DNA of 7,410 nt, from assembly GCA_937859895.1 (NCBI GenBank), contig CALMAV010000234.1, positions 848 through 8,257 on the forward strand, given 5' to 3'. The notes below the pieces were generated by a model. The model saw only the letters and a list, made by a program, of their open reading frames with translations, was not told the origin of the DNA and searched no databases. Source of the DNA: an uncultured Bryobacterales bacterium. GTDB taxonomy: Bacteria; Acidobacteriota; Terriglobia; Bryobacterales; Bryobacteraceae. The translations under genes and the position numbers were made by a program. Shown piece by piece: positions 1 to 6,702 of this stretch. The stretch's first letter is position 1. Each line of letters begins with the position of its first letter.

Positions 1-1265
1 ACGTAACCCTCTCCAAGGGGTTCTCCTCCGGTACCTCGATTCAGCTGGGGGTGAACAACTTCGTCCAGTCCTTCTATTCTGGGAGCTCGTCCGCAGTCCC
101 GTTTACGCATCCTAATGCGATTGCTCTCATTGCACAGCCTTTGCTCCGGGGCGCTGGGCGGGCGAACAACACTCGTTTTATTGCCATCGCCGGGACCAAC
201 CTGAAGATATCCAAAGCCATTCTCAAGCAGCAAATGATCAGCACCGTCTCAGGAGTCGAGAACCTTTACTACGGCCTGATCAGCCTCCAAAACTCCGTGA
301 AGGTTCAGGAAAGAGCACTGGAAGCTGCAAACAGGCTACTGAGCGACAACCGGCAGCAATTAAATGTCGGGCGTACACCCACCATTGAAGTAGCCCGTTC
401 GGAGGCGCTGGTAACTGCCAGTCAACTCGCGCTCACCCAGGCTACTGCTCTCCGAGAGCAGCAGCAAAACGTGCTGCGGAGTGTACTGGATCCAAAATCG
501 CTCGCCACTTCCAGCCCGAATTTGGTGAACATTGTGGCAACCGATGAACTCTCGTCACCGCCGGATGAGCCGGCACGGCCCTTAGCAGAGATGATTGAGC
601 ATGCTCTTCAGCAACGGCCCGATGTTCAGCAGTCCAAGTTGCAGGTGAGCAATGGCGAACGAGCCGTTGCTGGTTCGGCCAACGCCCGGCTGCCGGAGGT
701 GGATCTGTATGGCTCCTTTGAAACTCGAGGGGTCATCATTTCCAGCAATATTCCAATAGCCGGCGACGCGCTGACAGGCACCCCGCTCATTGCTCCTGTA
801 CCTGCCGGCGGCATCCGTGCTTCGCGCGTATTTGAGGCAGGCATTCAATTTACTTTGCCTGTCCAAAACAAGGTTGCCGAAGCCGATCTTGGCGCTGATC
901 GAGCACTCCTCCGGCAAGAGCGGCTGCGATTAACTCAGGTGCAATCGCAAGCCGCAGCTGAGGTGCGGAATGCGCTAATTGGATTGGACGCCGCAAAGAA
1001 GGCAGTACAGGCAGCGACAGCCAGCAAGCAATTACAGGAGCAGCTCTTAGCGGCCGAGGTGGAGAAGTTCCGGGCAGGCTTTTCGACGAACTTCAACGTA
1101 ATTCAGCAGCAAAGCTATTTAGTTCAAGCCGAAACTACCGAGATTGTAGCTCGGGCGGCCTACAAGAAATCTGCCGTCCAATTAGATCGAGCCCTGGGAG
1201 ATACGTTACAGCGACACGGAATCGACTTTGATGCCGATTCAACGAAGGCACGAGTTCCGCAGTGA
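1..1265 (+). CDS. TolC-family outer-membrane efflux protein, 5'-truncated by window edge
   Basis: This is the outer-membrane channel component of a tripartite (RND-, ABC- or MFS-linked) export system. The frame is open from the first complete codon at position 3 (V-T-L-S-K-G-F...), so the GTG at 51 is an internal valine and the true start lies upstream. About 420 residues are visible. The sequence shows two OEP-type halves: a 'QPLLRGAGR' strand segment followed by long Ala/Gln/Leu-rich helices with 'NVGRTPTIEVARSEA', then a second half opening with 'RPDVQQSKLQV' and 'RLPEVDLYGSF', a barrel strand 'FEAGIQFTLPV', and helices ending in 'EKFRAGFSTNFNVIQQQSYL'. This duplicated strand-helix pattern is typical of TolC homologues. 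It ends at TGA 1263-1265, convergent with the kinase gene 53 bases away. The exporter partners would be expected upstream of the window. The substrate cannot be told from this sequence. Family call is firm; subfamily is open. Confidence 0.9.
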   Translation, partial: VTLSKGFSSGTSIQLGVNNFVQSFYSGSSSAVPFTHPNAIALIAQPLLRGAGRANNTRFIAIAGTNLKISKAILKQQMISTVSGVENLYYGLISLQNSVKVQERALEAANRLLSDNRQQLNVGRTPTIEVARSEALVTASQLALTQATALREQQQNVLRSVLDPKSLATSSPNLVNIVATDELSSPPDEPARPLAEMIEHALQQRPDVQQSKLQVSNGERAVAGSANARLPEVDLYGSFETRGVIISSNIPIAGDALTGTPLIAPVPAGGIRASRVFEAGIQFTLPVQNKVAEADLGADRALLRQERLRLTQVQSQAAAEVRNALIGLDAAKKAVQAATASKQLQEQLLAAEVEKFRAGFSTNFNVIQQQSYLVQAETTEIVARAAYKKSAVQLDRALGDTLQRHGIDFDADSTKARVPQ

Positions 1266-1318
1266 TGAATATATTGGAGTGAGTTTGTGAGGCGGGCGGC
1301 GCGGCGAAGTGCTTGTCG

Positions 1319-3418
1319 CTACGGCTGGACGAAAGTTAACTCTTCCGCCATCTCGAGTGCCTGAGCCCGGTCATTCGTTTTCTCTTGGCGCGACGAAGAC
1401 GAAAGAACGCTGGCGATTGTCGCAAACAGATCCTTTGGCCGCACTGGCTTTGATACATAGCCGTCCATGCCGGCTGCAAGATACCGTTCCCGGTCACCCT
1501 TCATTGCATGTGCGGTCATTGCAATGATTGGTGTACGCCTCTGGCCCAGAGCTTCGGCCTGCCTGATAGCCGACGTTGCTTCCACTCCGCCTAACTCAGG
1601 CATCTGAATATCCATTAGGACAATGTCAAACCGGTTTTTCTCGAGAGCCTCAAGTGCTTCACGGCCATTACTTGCAATTGTGACTGCATGGCCGCCCTTT
1701 CTGAGGATTGCTGATGCGACTTTCTGGTTCACAATATTGTCCTCAGCAAGCAAGATACGCAGAGGAGGCAGGGCATTCGTGGCGCTAGCGGGCCTTGATT
1801 CCCGACTATATTGCGCTCCAACCTGCTCTGAGGCGAAGCTTTCCACGACTGCTATCCCAAAAGCAACAGTAAACGAGAAAGTGCTGCCCCTTCCCGGAAC
1901 GCTGTCCACAGAAAGAACCCCTCCCATCATCTCCACCAGCTGCCGAGAGATAGCCAGGCCTAAGCCAGTGCCGCCATACCTACGAGTGAACGAACCATCG
2001 GCTTGTCTGAATGCTTCGAAGATGTGGGCCTGTTGCTCCGGAGAAATCCCAATGCCGGTGTCGCTGACTTTGAAACGCACGGTAACTGGCCCGCTCTCCG
2101 AAGCGCGCCCATCTTGATCCAGGCTGATGCAAACTGACACCCTCCCAGCTTCTGTGAATTTAATTGCGTTGCCGACAATGTTCAGAAGGACTTGTCGCAG
2201 TCGTCCGGAATCTCCCATGAGAGAGGCAGGCACATCTGGACTAATCTCCCATCCAAGTTGCAGGTTCTTTCCAACGGTCCGAAGCTGCAGCATCTTAAGG
2301 CAATCTTCAACGGTTTGCGATAGGTTGAAGGCTAAGTTTTCGAGACTCAGCTTGCCAGCTTCGATCTTTGAAAAATCTAAAATGTCGTTAATGATCGTCA
2401 GCAGCGCGTCCGCTGACGAATGTACCGTGGTGAGGCAGCTTCTCTGTTCATCACTCAGTGCCATGCCGAGAACCAACTCCGTCATCCCAATAACGCCATT
2501 CATAGGGGTGCGAAGCTCATGGCTCATGTTGGCTAGAAACTCACTCTTAAGCCTTGCCGCTTCTTCGGCCTTGCTCTTAGCAATAGACAGCTCTGCGTTG
2601 CCTGTATGCAGAGCTTGGTTAGCGGAGACCAGCTCCTCAGTTCGAAGAGCAACCTCCTGTTCCAGCCCACTTCTAGCCCCTTCCAACCGCTCGTCTCGAT
2701 CTTCTATCTCATGCAACATCTCATTGAAAGCTTCTGTGAGATGTCCAAGCTCGTCATGGGTCAGCACCGGAACCCGCGCTGCGTAGTCTTTCTCTCTTGA
2801 AACCGTGTGAGCCGCCTCGGTTAACAAGCTGATGGGCCGAACCACTATACGCAGAAGGGCCCGAGCCAGAATGAAAGCTCCTGACAGCGTGAATAGTCCG
2901 AAGCCCAGAACCCCGAAAACCATTTGGTTGACCTGGCGCCGGTACTCTTCCAGGCTCGATGCAATGAGAATGGAGCCGATGGTTCTTCCGCTCATGTGAA
3001 CAGGCCGGATTACGATGGCCATGTTCCGTTCCCAAGAAACTGTGGGGCGTCCCTTCAGCGGTCCCCGGCAAGCACTCGGCGATCCTGACTGCTCGAGTCT
3101 AGCCAACAAACGTCCATCGGGCAGAGTCAAACAGCTTTCGACCACCCCAGCGATCTCGCGAAGCCCTCCGAGCATTTCGCTTGCAGCTTTGCCATCTTCA
3201 AATTCCAGGGCGGCAATGCTGTTCATACCGACCAGGTCAGCTGTTGATAGAAGATTCTCCCGGGTCGCTTTCGCATACCGCCCGAGCTGAACGCTGAGCA
3301 TCAGAATGGAGGCGAAAGTTAGAGCTAAGAAGGTTGTGCCAAGCACCACGGCGTTCAGCTTATGTTGAATCGGCCAGTTCTTGATTGGGCGGACAATCTG
3401 GTCTCGCACAGTGATCAC
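1319..3418 (-). CDS. CHASE8-HAMP hybrid sensor histidine kinase/response regulator
   Basis: This is an inner-membrane sensor kinase of 699 residues with its own receiver. Order: TM1 about 22-44; periplasmic CHASE8-like domain about 45-162 with the signature 'NSIAALEFEDGKAASEML'; TM2 about 165-188; HAMP about 188-242 (P195, 'DELG' 222-225); coiled coil about 240-290; HisKA with 'SHELRTP' and phospho-acceptor His300; HATPase_c with N box N413/N417, 'DTGIG' from D453 and 'GGTGLGLAI' 482-490; receiver about 553-672 with acidic pair E559/D560, phospho-acceptor D603 in 'LMDIQMP', T635 and K657. All catalytic residues are present, so it should be active. No HPt or DNA-binding domain follows the receiver; a Ser-rich tail ends at TAG 1319-1321. 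The GTG start at 3418 is supported by an AGGAG six bases upstream and by the GTGA overlap with the yfiR-like stop. CHASE8 is the sensor of the diguanylate cyclase YfiN, whose partner is YfiR, so the neighbour is probably its periplasmic regulator (inference). Confidence 0.93.
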   Translation of the reverse strand: MITVRDQIVRPIKNWPIQHKLNAVVLGTTFLALTFASILMLSVQLGRYAKATRENLLSTADLVGMNSIAALEFEDGKAASEMLGGLREIAGVVESCLTLPDGRLLARLEQSGSPSACRGPLKGRPTVSWERNMAIVIRPVHMSGRTIGSILIASSLEEYRRQVNQMVFGVLGFGLFTLSGAFILARALLRIVVRPISLLTEAAHTVSREKDYAARVPVLTHDELGHLTEAFNEMLHEIEDRDERLEGARSGLEQEVALRTEELVSANQALHTGNAELSIAKSKAEEAARLKSEFLANMSHELRTPMNGVIGMTELVLGMALSDEQRSCLTTVHSSADALLTIINDILDFSKIEAGKLSLENLAFNLSQTVEDCLKMLQLRTVGKNLQLGWEISPDVPASLMGDSGRLRQVLLNIVGNAIKFTEAGRVSVCISLDQDGRASESGPVTVRFKVSDTGIGISPEQQAHIFEAFRQADGSFTRRYGGTGLGLAISRQLVEMMGGVLSVDSVPGRGSTFSFTVAFGIAVVESFASEQVGAQYSRESRPASATNALPPLRILLAEDNIVNQKVASAILRKGGHAVTIASNGREALEALEKNRFDIVLMDIQMPELGGVEATSAIRQAEALGQRRTPIIAMTAHAMKGDRERYLAAGMDGYVSKPVRPKDLFATIASVLSSSSRQEKTNDRAQALEMAEELTFVQP

Positions 3419-4023
3419 TGAAAGCTCCTACTCAACTGAATGAGGCGCGAACTGATAGCTAAACCGCGGCGTTTGGCGTCCTCTGTATCGATTTCGAAGC
3501 GCAAGCGATCATCTCTAAAACTGAGGTGAATTACCTCGCCTTGCTGGCGAAAATCTGGAAGGTCAGTGACCGTGAGGATCGGTTGCATTGCTGTCTCAGC
3601 GAGTTCGCCGACAACTATCTGCTTGCGCCCGCTGACGAACAACAAGTGACAGCTCTTAGCTTCATGAGTGCCTGCGAGTACTCTCACCGATACCGGACGA
3701 TTGCCAATCGACTTGCCGCTGACGGAAGTTTCTAATGCGCGACTTAATCGATCGTCACCCAAAATGCAGAGACAAAAAGTGCTTGCACCCGCCGGAGAGG
3801 TGGACGGAAAATCAACGAAGTTCAGAAATCGGAATAGGTATGCCGCTTCGACGTTTTCACGTGTCGCTTCGACCGGATTAGCCGTTACAACAAACAGCAA
3901 CTGAAGACAAACAGTGAGGCGGATGCAACCGGTCAGAAGGGAGCAGCCAAAATTCCGGTGGTTCGGCAAGACGCCAAGGCGCGCCCGGCTGAAAGCCTCG
4001 AGAACCTCGCACACTCTGCCCAT
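3415..4023 (-). CDS. YfiR-family (DUF4154) periplasmic protein
   Basis: This is a small exported protein of the YfiR family. In Pseudomonas, YfiR sits in the periplasm and represses the CHASE8 diguanylate cyclase YfiN. From the ATG at 4023 it is 202 residues. A hydrophobic stretch 'LTVCLQLLFVVTANP' leads to a plausible signal-peptidase site at V51-E-A53. The family pattern follows: 'AAYLFRFLNFVDFP' (about 60-73), 'FCLCILGDD' with Cys84 and Cys86, 'CHLLFVSG' with Cys125, 'ILTVTDLPDF' (about 149-158), then 'FEIDTEDAKRRGLAIS' and a C-terminal 'SRLIQLS'. These match the conserved core; the usual Gly-Gly before the 'MI' strand reads G-E-V-I here. The start is uncertain. TTG 4050 is the longest option, ATG 4023 gives a long 53-residue leader, and TTG 3969 gives a more normal 35-residue signal peptide; none has a good ribosome site. 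The stop TGA overlaps the kinase GTG by four bases, so the two are one operon. Confidence 0.88.
   Translation of the reverse strand: MGRVCEVLEAFSRARLGVLPNHRNFGCSLLTGCIRLTVCLQLLFVVTANPVEATRENVEAAYLFRFLNFVDFPSTSPAGASTFCLCILGDDRLSRALETSVSGKSIGNRPVSVRVLAGTHEAKSCHLLFVSGRKQIVVGELAETAMQPILTVTDLPDFRQQGEVIHLSFRDDRLRFEIDTEDAKRRGLAISSRLIQLSRSFQ
3425..3429 (-). promoter_or_regulatory. Shine-Dalgarno AGGAG for the hybrid kinase, inside the yfiR-like gene
   Basis: On the minus strand, AGGAG lies inside the last codons of the YfiR-family gene, six bases before the GTG at 3418. With the GTGA stop-start overlap it fixes the kinase start and indicates translational coupling, so the two proteins should be made together. 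Confidence 0.7.
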
Positions 4024-4131
4024 CTGGATACTAGTGGTAGCAAGGACCAAAAAATCGCCCTATAGCTCCAGGGGAAGCTGATTCTAGAGCGCTAAATGAG
4101 AGGATCGCGAACCCGGCCCACCTTCTAATCA
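4024..4131. promoter_or_regulatory. Divergent intergenic region between yfiR-kinase operon and TonB receptor gene
   Basis: About 80-110 bases, depending on the yfiR-like start, separate two divergently transcribed units, so promoters for both are expected here. I see no convincing TTGACA/TATAAT pair on either strand. A TATAG sits at 4061-4065, a 6-base palindrome AGCGCT at about 4089-4094, and a TCGCGA at about 4105-4110; all are too short to call an operator. An in-frame TAA at 4126-4128 limits the receptor start to the right side. The location is inferred from gene orientation, not from a recognised motif. Confidence 0.35.
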
Positions 4132-6198
4132 GTGGCAAAGAGAGCACACGGGCTACGATCAGGTGGGCGATGGCTGGCTCGTGCACACTCTATTGCGCTA
4201 CTTTTGAGCGTCGCCCCTTTTCTTTCAGCACAGACGAAAGCGGAGGAAAACCTGGCGGATCGTTCGCTAGAAGAGTTGATGAACGTGAAAGTAGTCTCGG
4301 CGGCGTTGCATCAACAGGATCTGGCTGATGCCCCTGGAGATATCACGGTGGTTACTGCTGCGGAAATTCGGCAGTGGGGCTCGCGTACTCTGGCCGAAGC
4401 ATTGCGCTATGTGCGTGGCATTTATATTTCTAACGACGGAACAGGAAGCTTTCCAGGCATCCGCGGCTTCTCTCTGCCCGGCGACTTCCTTAGCCGCATT
4501 GTGCTGATGATCAACGGGCACACCGCTCAGGGCAACATCTTCAGCTCTAGTCCGGATGACAATGATTTACCTGTCGATATGGATTTAGTTGAGAGAATCG
4601 AAATCCTGCGTGGCGCTTCTTCTGCCTTGTACGGCAGCAATGGCGTGCTGGCTACTATCAACATCATTACCCGCAAGCCAAACGAACAGACGGGAGCCGA
4701 GGTGCGTTTGCAAACGGGAGGGGAAGGTCAGCGGAAGTTGTTTTTCAGTGACTCTGTTCAGCTGAGCCACGGAGTTAGTCTGCTCTTTTCTGGATCCGTT
4801 TACAACAATCTCGGGGCTCGCCAAATATTCTTTCCGGAGCTAAATACTCCGGATAATAACTTCGGGCGATCGGTGGATACGGCTGGCGACAAGGGCTACC
4901 ATAGCTTCGCCCAATTGATGTGGGGCCATTGGTCATTGATGGCGACCGCAGGGTCTGACGTGAAGGGACAGCCCATCTCCTACATCGGTACAGTTTTCAA
5001 CGATCGCGGAGAGCGGTCAAACACAGCCTGGAGCATCTTCAACCTCGCTTATGCCAAGGAACTTTCCCACGATCGTACTGTCTACTGGGAAGGCTCATAC
5101 AACTCGGACCTGTTTCGGGGCTTCTATCACTATCCCGATCCAGGCGGAGTCATTGATAACCGAGAACGCGATTCTGGACAGTGGTTGGCAACCAAGGGGT
5201 CATACCGATTCAGGGATGGAGGTTCCGGCCATCTTACGGTAGGAGGTGAGTTCCGGTTCGACCTGGAAGCAGCCGAGCACGTTTTCAATCTTAAGCCTTC
5301 GTTCCTGGAAGTAACCCGCCTGAATGAACGGGACCGTTATGTAGGTATCTTCGGTCAGCAGGAATGGAGTTTGGGGAACCACTGGCAGATCAATGCTGGT
5401 GCGCGCTTTGACGAGTCCTGGTTAAAACAGAGTTCCATTTCCCCGCGCGTTGCGGCAATCTACAGGCCAACTGACCGCAGCGTATTGAAGCTGATCTACG
5501 GCCGTGGCTTCCGGAATCCCACTAACTATGAAAAATTCTACGAAGATAACGGCGAATCGGCAGTAGCAAACCTCGCGCTGAGACCAGAGACTACCGACAC
5601 GTTCGAGATTGTTGCGGAACACCAGATTTCGCATCGCTTTCAGGGCACTCTTGGGTTATATGAATACCGGATTCACGGTTTGATTCAGCAGATGTTCTTG
5701 CCTTCCGGGCTAGCACAATTTCAGAATCTGAGCAGTGTTAACGCAAAGGGCGTCTCTGCAGGCTTGGTCTATCGATTACCTGCCGATCTGCAATTAACAA
5801 CCAGCCTGGAGCTTCAGCAAGCTCGAACTCAGAACGGCTCTGTGCTGCCAAACTCGCCCGGCCAAACTGGAAAGCTGCAACTCTCCTCACCACTCTTTCG
5901 GAACAATCTGAATATTGGCTTAGGTATTCGGGCCGTTGGCGAACGTCGCAACCCTGCTTTCAACACCATATCGCCTTCCGTGCTGCCCGAAGTGGTACTC
6001 AGCAGCAGAGTTTTTCCAAGCGGAGTTCAGTTCACCGCCGGCATCCGGAACTTCACCAATAGCTCCTACCGCGATCCAATTGGTATCACGCCGACGGTCA
6101 ATTCCATCCCCAGGAATGAACGGACTTTCTACCTCAACATCGGGTGGCAAAGCGCCCGTGATTCGGAGGCTGCTGTGCGTGCCTCCCGTACTCCTTAG
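4132..6198 (+). CDS. TonB-dependent outer-membrane receptor
   Basis: This is a ligand-gated outer-membrane transporter powered by TonB-ExbB-ExbD, of 688 residues. A signal peptide with core 'IALLLSVAPFLSA' (about 21-33) is followed by the short lead 'DRSLEELMNVKVVSAA' common before plugs of this class. The plug runs about 65-182 with 'APGDITVVTAAEI', 'GSRTLAEALRYVRGI', 'PGIRGFSLPGD' and the conserved 'RIEILRGASSALYGSNG' (155-171) then 'INIITRKP'. The rest is a 22-strand-type barrel with alternating aromatic strands, ending near 'RTFYLNIGW' at W672. It is compact and lacks the N-terminal carboxypeptidase-like domain of the large Oar-like receptors frequent in Acidobacteria, so it resembles siderophore/cobalamin-type receptors; the substrate is unknown. 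The GTG at 4132 is forced by the TAA at 4126 and by the signal peptide, yet no Shine-Dalgarno is near: AGAGGA at 4099-4104 is about 27 bases away. A 16-residue polar tail after the last strand is unusual. It is divergent from the YfiR/kinase operon. Confidence 0.93.
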   Translation: MAKRAHGLRSGGRWLARAHSIALLLSVAPFLSAQTKAEENLADRSLEELMNVKVVSAALHQQDLADAPGDITVVTAAEIRQWGSRTLAEALRYVRGIYISNDGTGSFPGIRGFSLPGDFLSRIVLMINGHTAQGNIFSSSPDDNDLPVDMDLVERIEILRGASSALYGSNGVLATINIITRKPNEQTGAEVRLQTGGEGQRKLFFSDSVQLSHGVSLLFSGSVYNNLGARQIFFPELNTPDNNFGRSVDTAGDKGYHSFAQLMWGHWSLMATAGSDVKGQPISYIGTVFNDRGERSNTAWSIFNLAYAKELSHDRTVYWEGSYNSDLFRGFYHYPDPGGVIDNRERDSGQWLATKGSYRFRDGGSGHLTVGGEFRFDLEAAEHVFNLKPSFLEVTRLNERDRYVGIFGQQEWSLGNHWQINAGARFDESWLKQSSISPRVAAIYRPTDRSVLKLIYGRGFRNPTNYEKFYEDNGESAVANLALRPETTDTFEIVAEHQISHRFQGTLGLYEYRIHGLIQQMFLPSGLAQFQNLSSVNAKGVSAGLVYRLPADLQLTTSLELQQARTQNGSVLPNSPGQTGKLQLSSPLFRNNLNIGLGIRAVGERRNPAFNTISPSVLPEVVLSSRVFPSGVQFTAGIRNFTNSSYRDPIGITPTVNSIPRNERTFYLNIGWQSARDSEAAVRASRTP

Positions 6199-6290
6199 AT
6201 CTCTTTCAACCTTTAAGCCTGTGATCGCGCGTTCGATGGGGTCCAAGTCTACTCGGGTCTTTTCTCCTCCCCGATCGGATGCTCCGCTAC
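6199..6290 (+). pseudogene. Possible scrap of a PrlF-type antitoxin C-terminus
   Basis: Directly before the YhaV-like remnant, where a PrlF antitoxin gene normally ends, the plus strand can be read through frame changes as 'FQPLS' (frame of 6201), 'PVIARS' (frame of 6236) and 'FDGVQV' (frame of 6199). In that order they resemble the PrlF C-terminal pattern of P-L/F, a helix, then 'V.GV.VD'. No start codon, DNA-binding SpoVT/AbrB part or continuous frame remains. The call rests mostly on position next to the toxin remnant and is weak; the stretch may simply be non-coding. Confidence 0.22.
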
Positions 6291-6644
6291 AGCTCAAACA
6301 CGATGGTCTCATTCTCACCGGCAAGGCGTATCCGACCTTTTTGGAACCGTTCCTAAAGCTAATTGATGAAGTTGAACTCCTGGCAATTGAAAACTCCAAC
6401 AGGTTTACCAGTCACCCTAAGGCTAAGCTATTCGCCCGCATCAAGAGATTAGTCTTAAGAGATTCCAGCAGGTCCAAACTCGCCAGAGGTTCAACAAGGC
6501 AATACGTTAGGTAAAGATCAGCGGTATTAGAGGCAGCAAACGATTGTGAGAAAGAGCCTGCTGAGTGGAAATCCGCCAAGCGACTGGGAAGAACTTCTTG
6601 CACAGTCGCATAAGCTTCCTCTGCTAAGCACCCGAAAAGATTAA
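6236..6644 (+). pseudogene. yhaV: Degraded YhaV-family toxin gene (PrlF-YhaV type II toxin-antitoxin)
   Basis: YhaV is a RelE-fold, ribosome-dependent mRNA endonuclease neutralised by PrlF. Three pieces read in family order. Piece 1 (about 6293-6463): 'HDGLILTGKAYPTFLEPF', 'KLIDEVELL', then 'SHPKAKLFARIKRLVLRD', matching the usual NGW.L.aHP.F...L..LI.EVE start and the following helix. Piece 2 (6462-6527), in the next frame: 'IPAGPNSPEVQQGNTLGKD' plus 'QRY', matching 'IP.dP..p.yrqG.TLG..'. Piece 3 (6540-6641): 'TIVRKSLLSGNPPSDWEELL', matching the family C-terminus '.VFrKMLe.GnPPdDWe.L', then TAA 6642-6644. Damage seen: loss of two bases at about 6461-6465 (GATATTCC to GATTCC would explain it); TAG at 6528-6530 where the family has Trp; and about 45 residues missing between pieces 2 and 3, which includes the RLFFRY/WVND core strands. 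The toxin must be inactive. ATG 6236 is the nearest frame-2 start but homology begins later. Recognition is from memory of the family, not a search. Confidence 0.78.
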
Positions 6645-6702
6645 AGTAAACCAAGTCAGGCTTACAATCCATAAGCAGAGCTGCTAAATAAGCGACGCGC
6701 TG

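Noticed and set aside
51..53. GTG as the start of the TolC-family protein
   Set aside because: The frame continues open upstream to position 3 with TolC-like residues, so this GTG is internal and the gene is simply cut by the window edge.
1266..1318. Bidirectional terminator between the convergent TolC and kinase genes
   Set aside because: GC-rich but no inverted repeat with a T-run could be found by eye.
2127..2786. Plus-strand open frame of 219 codons inside the kinase gene
   Set aside because: It is antisense to HAMP/HisKA/HATPase coding sequence with Ser/Arg-rich shadow composition; the kinase frame has all motifs.
5936..6514. Plus-strand open frame of 192 codons overlapping the receptor 3' end
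   Set aside because: Its first 100 codons are an out-of-frame shadow of the receptor gene; only the part after about 6293 is meaningful, as piece 1 of the toxin remnant.
6412..6672. Minus-strand open frame of 86 codons in the gap between the receptor and HNH genes
   Set aside because: It lies antisense over the YhaV-like fragments, shows no recognisable domain, and the plus-strand pieces match the toxin family in order.
6673..6702. Small hairpins (AGCAG/CTGCT and AGCG/CGCT) just beyond the HNH stop as a terminator
   Set aside because: Stems of only 4-5 base pairs with no U-run; too weak to call.
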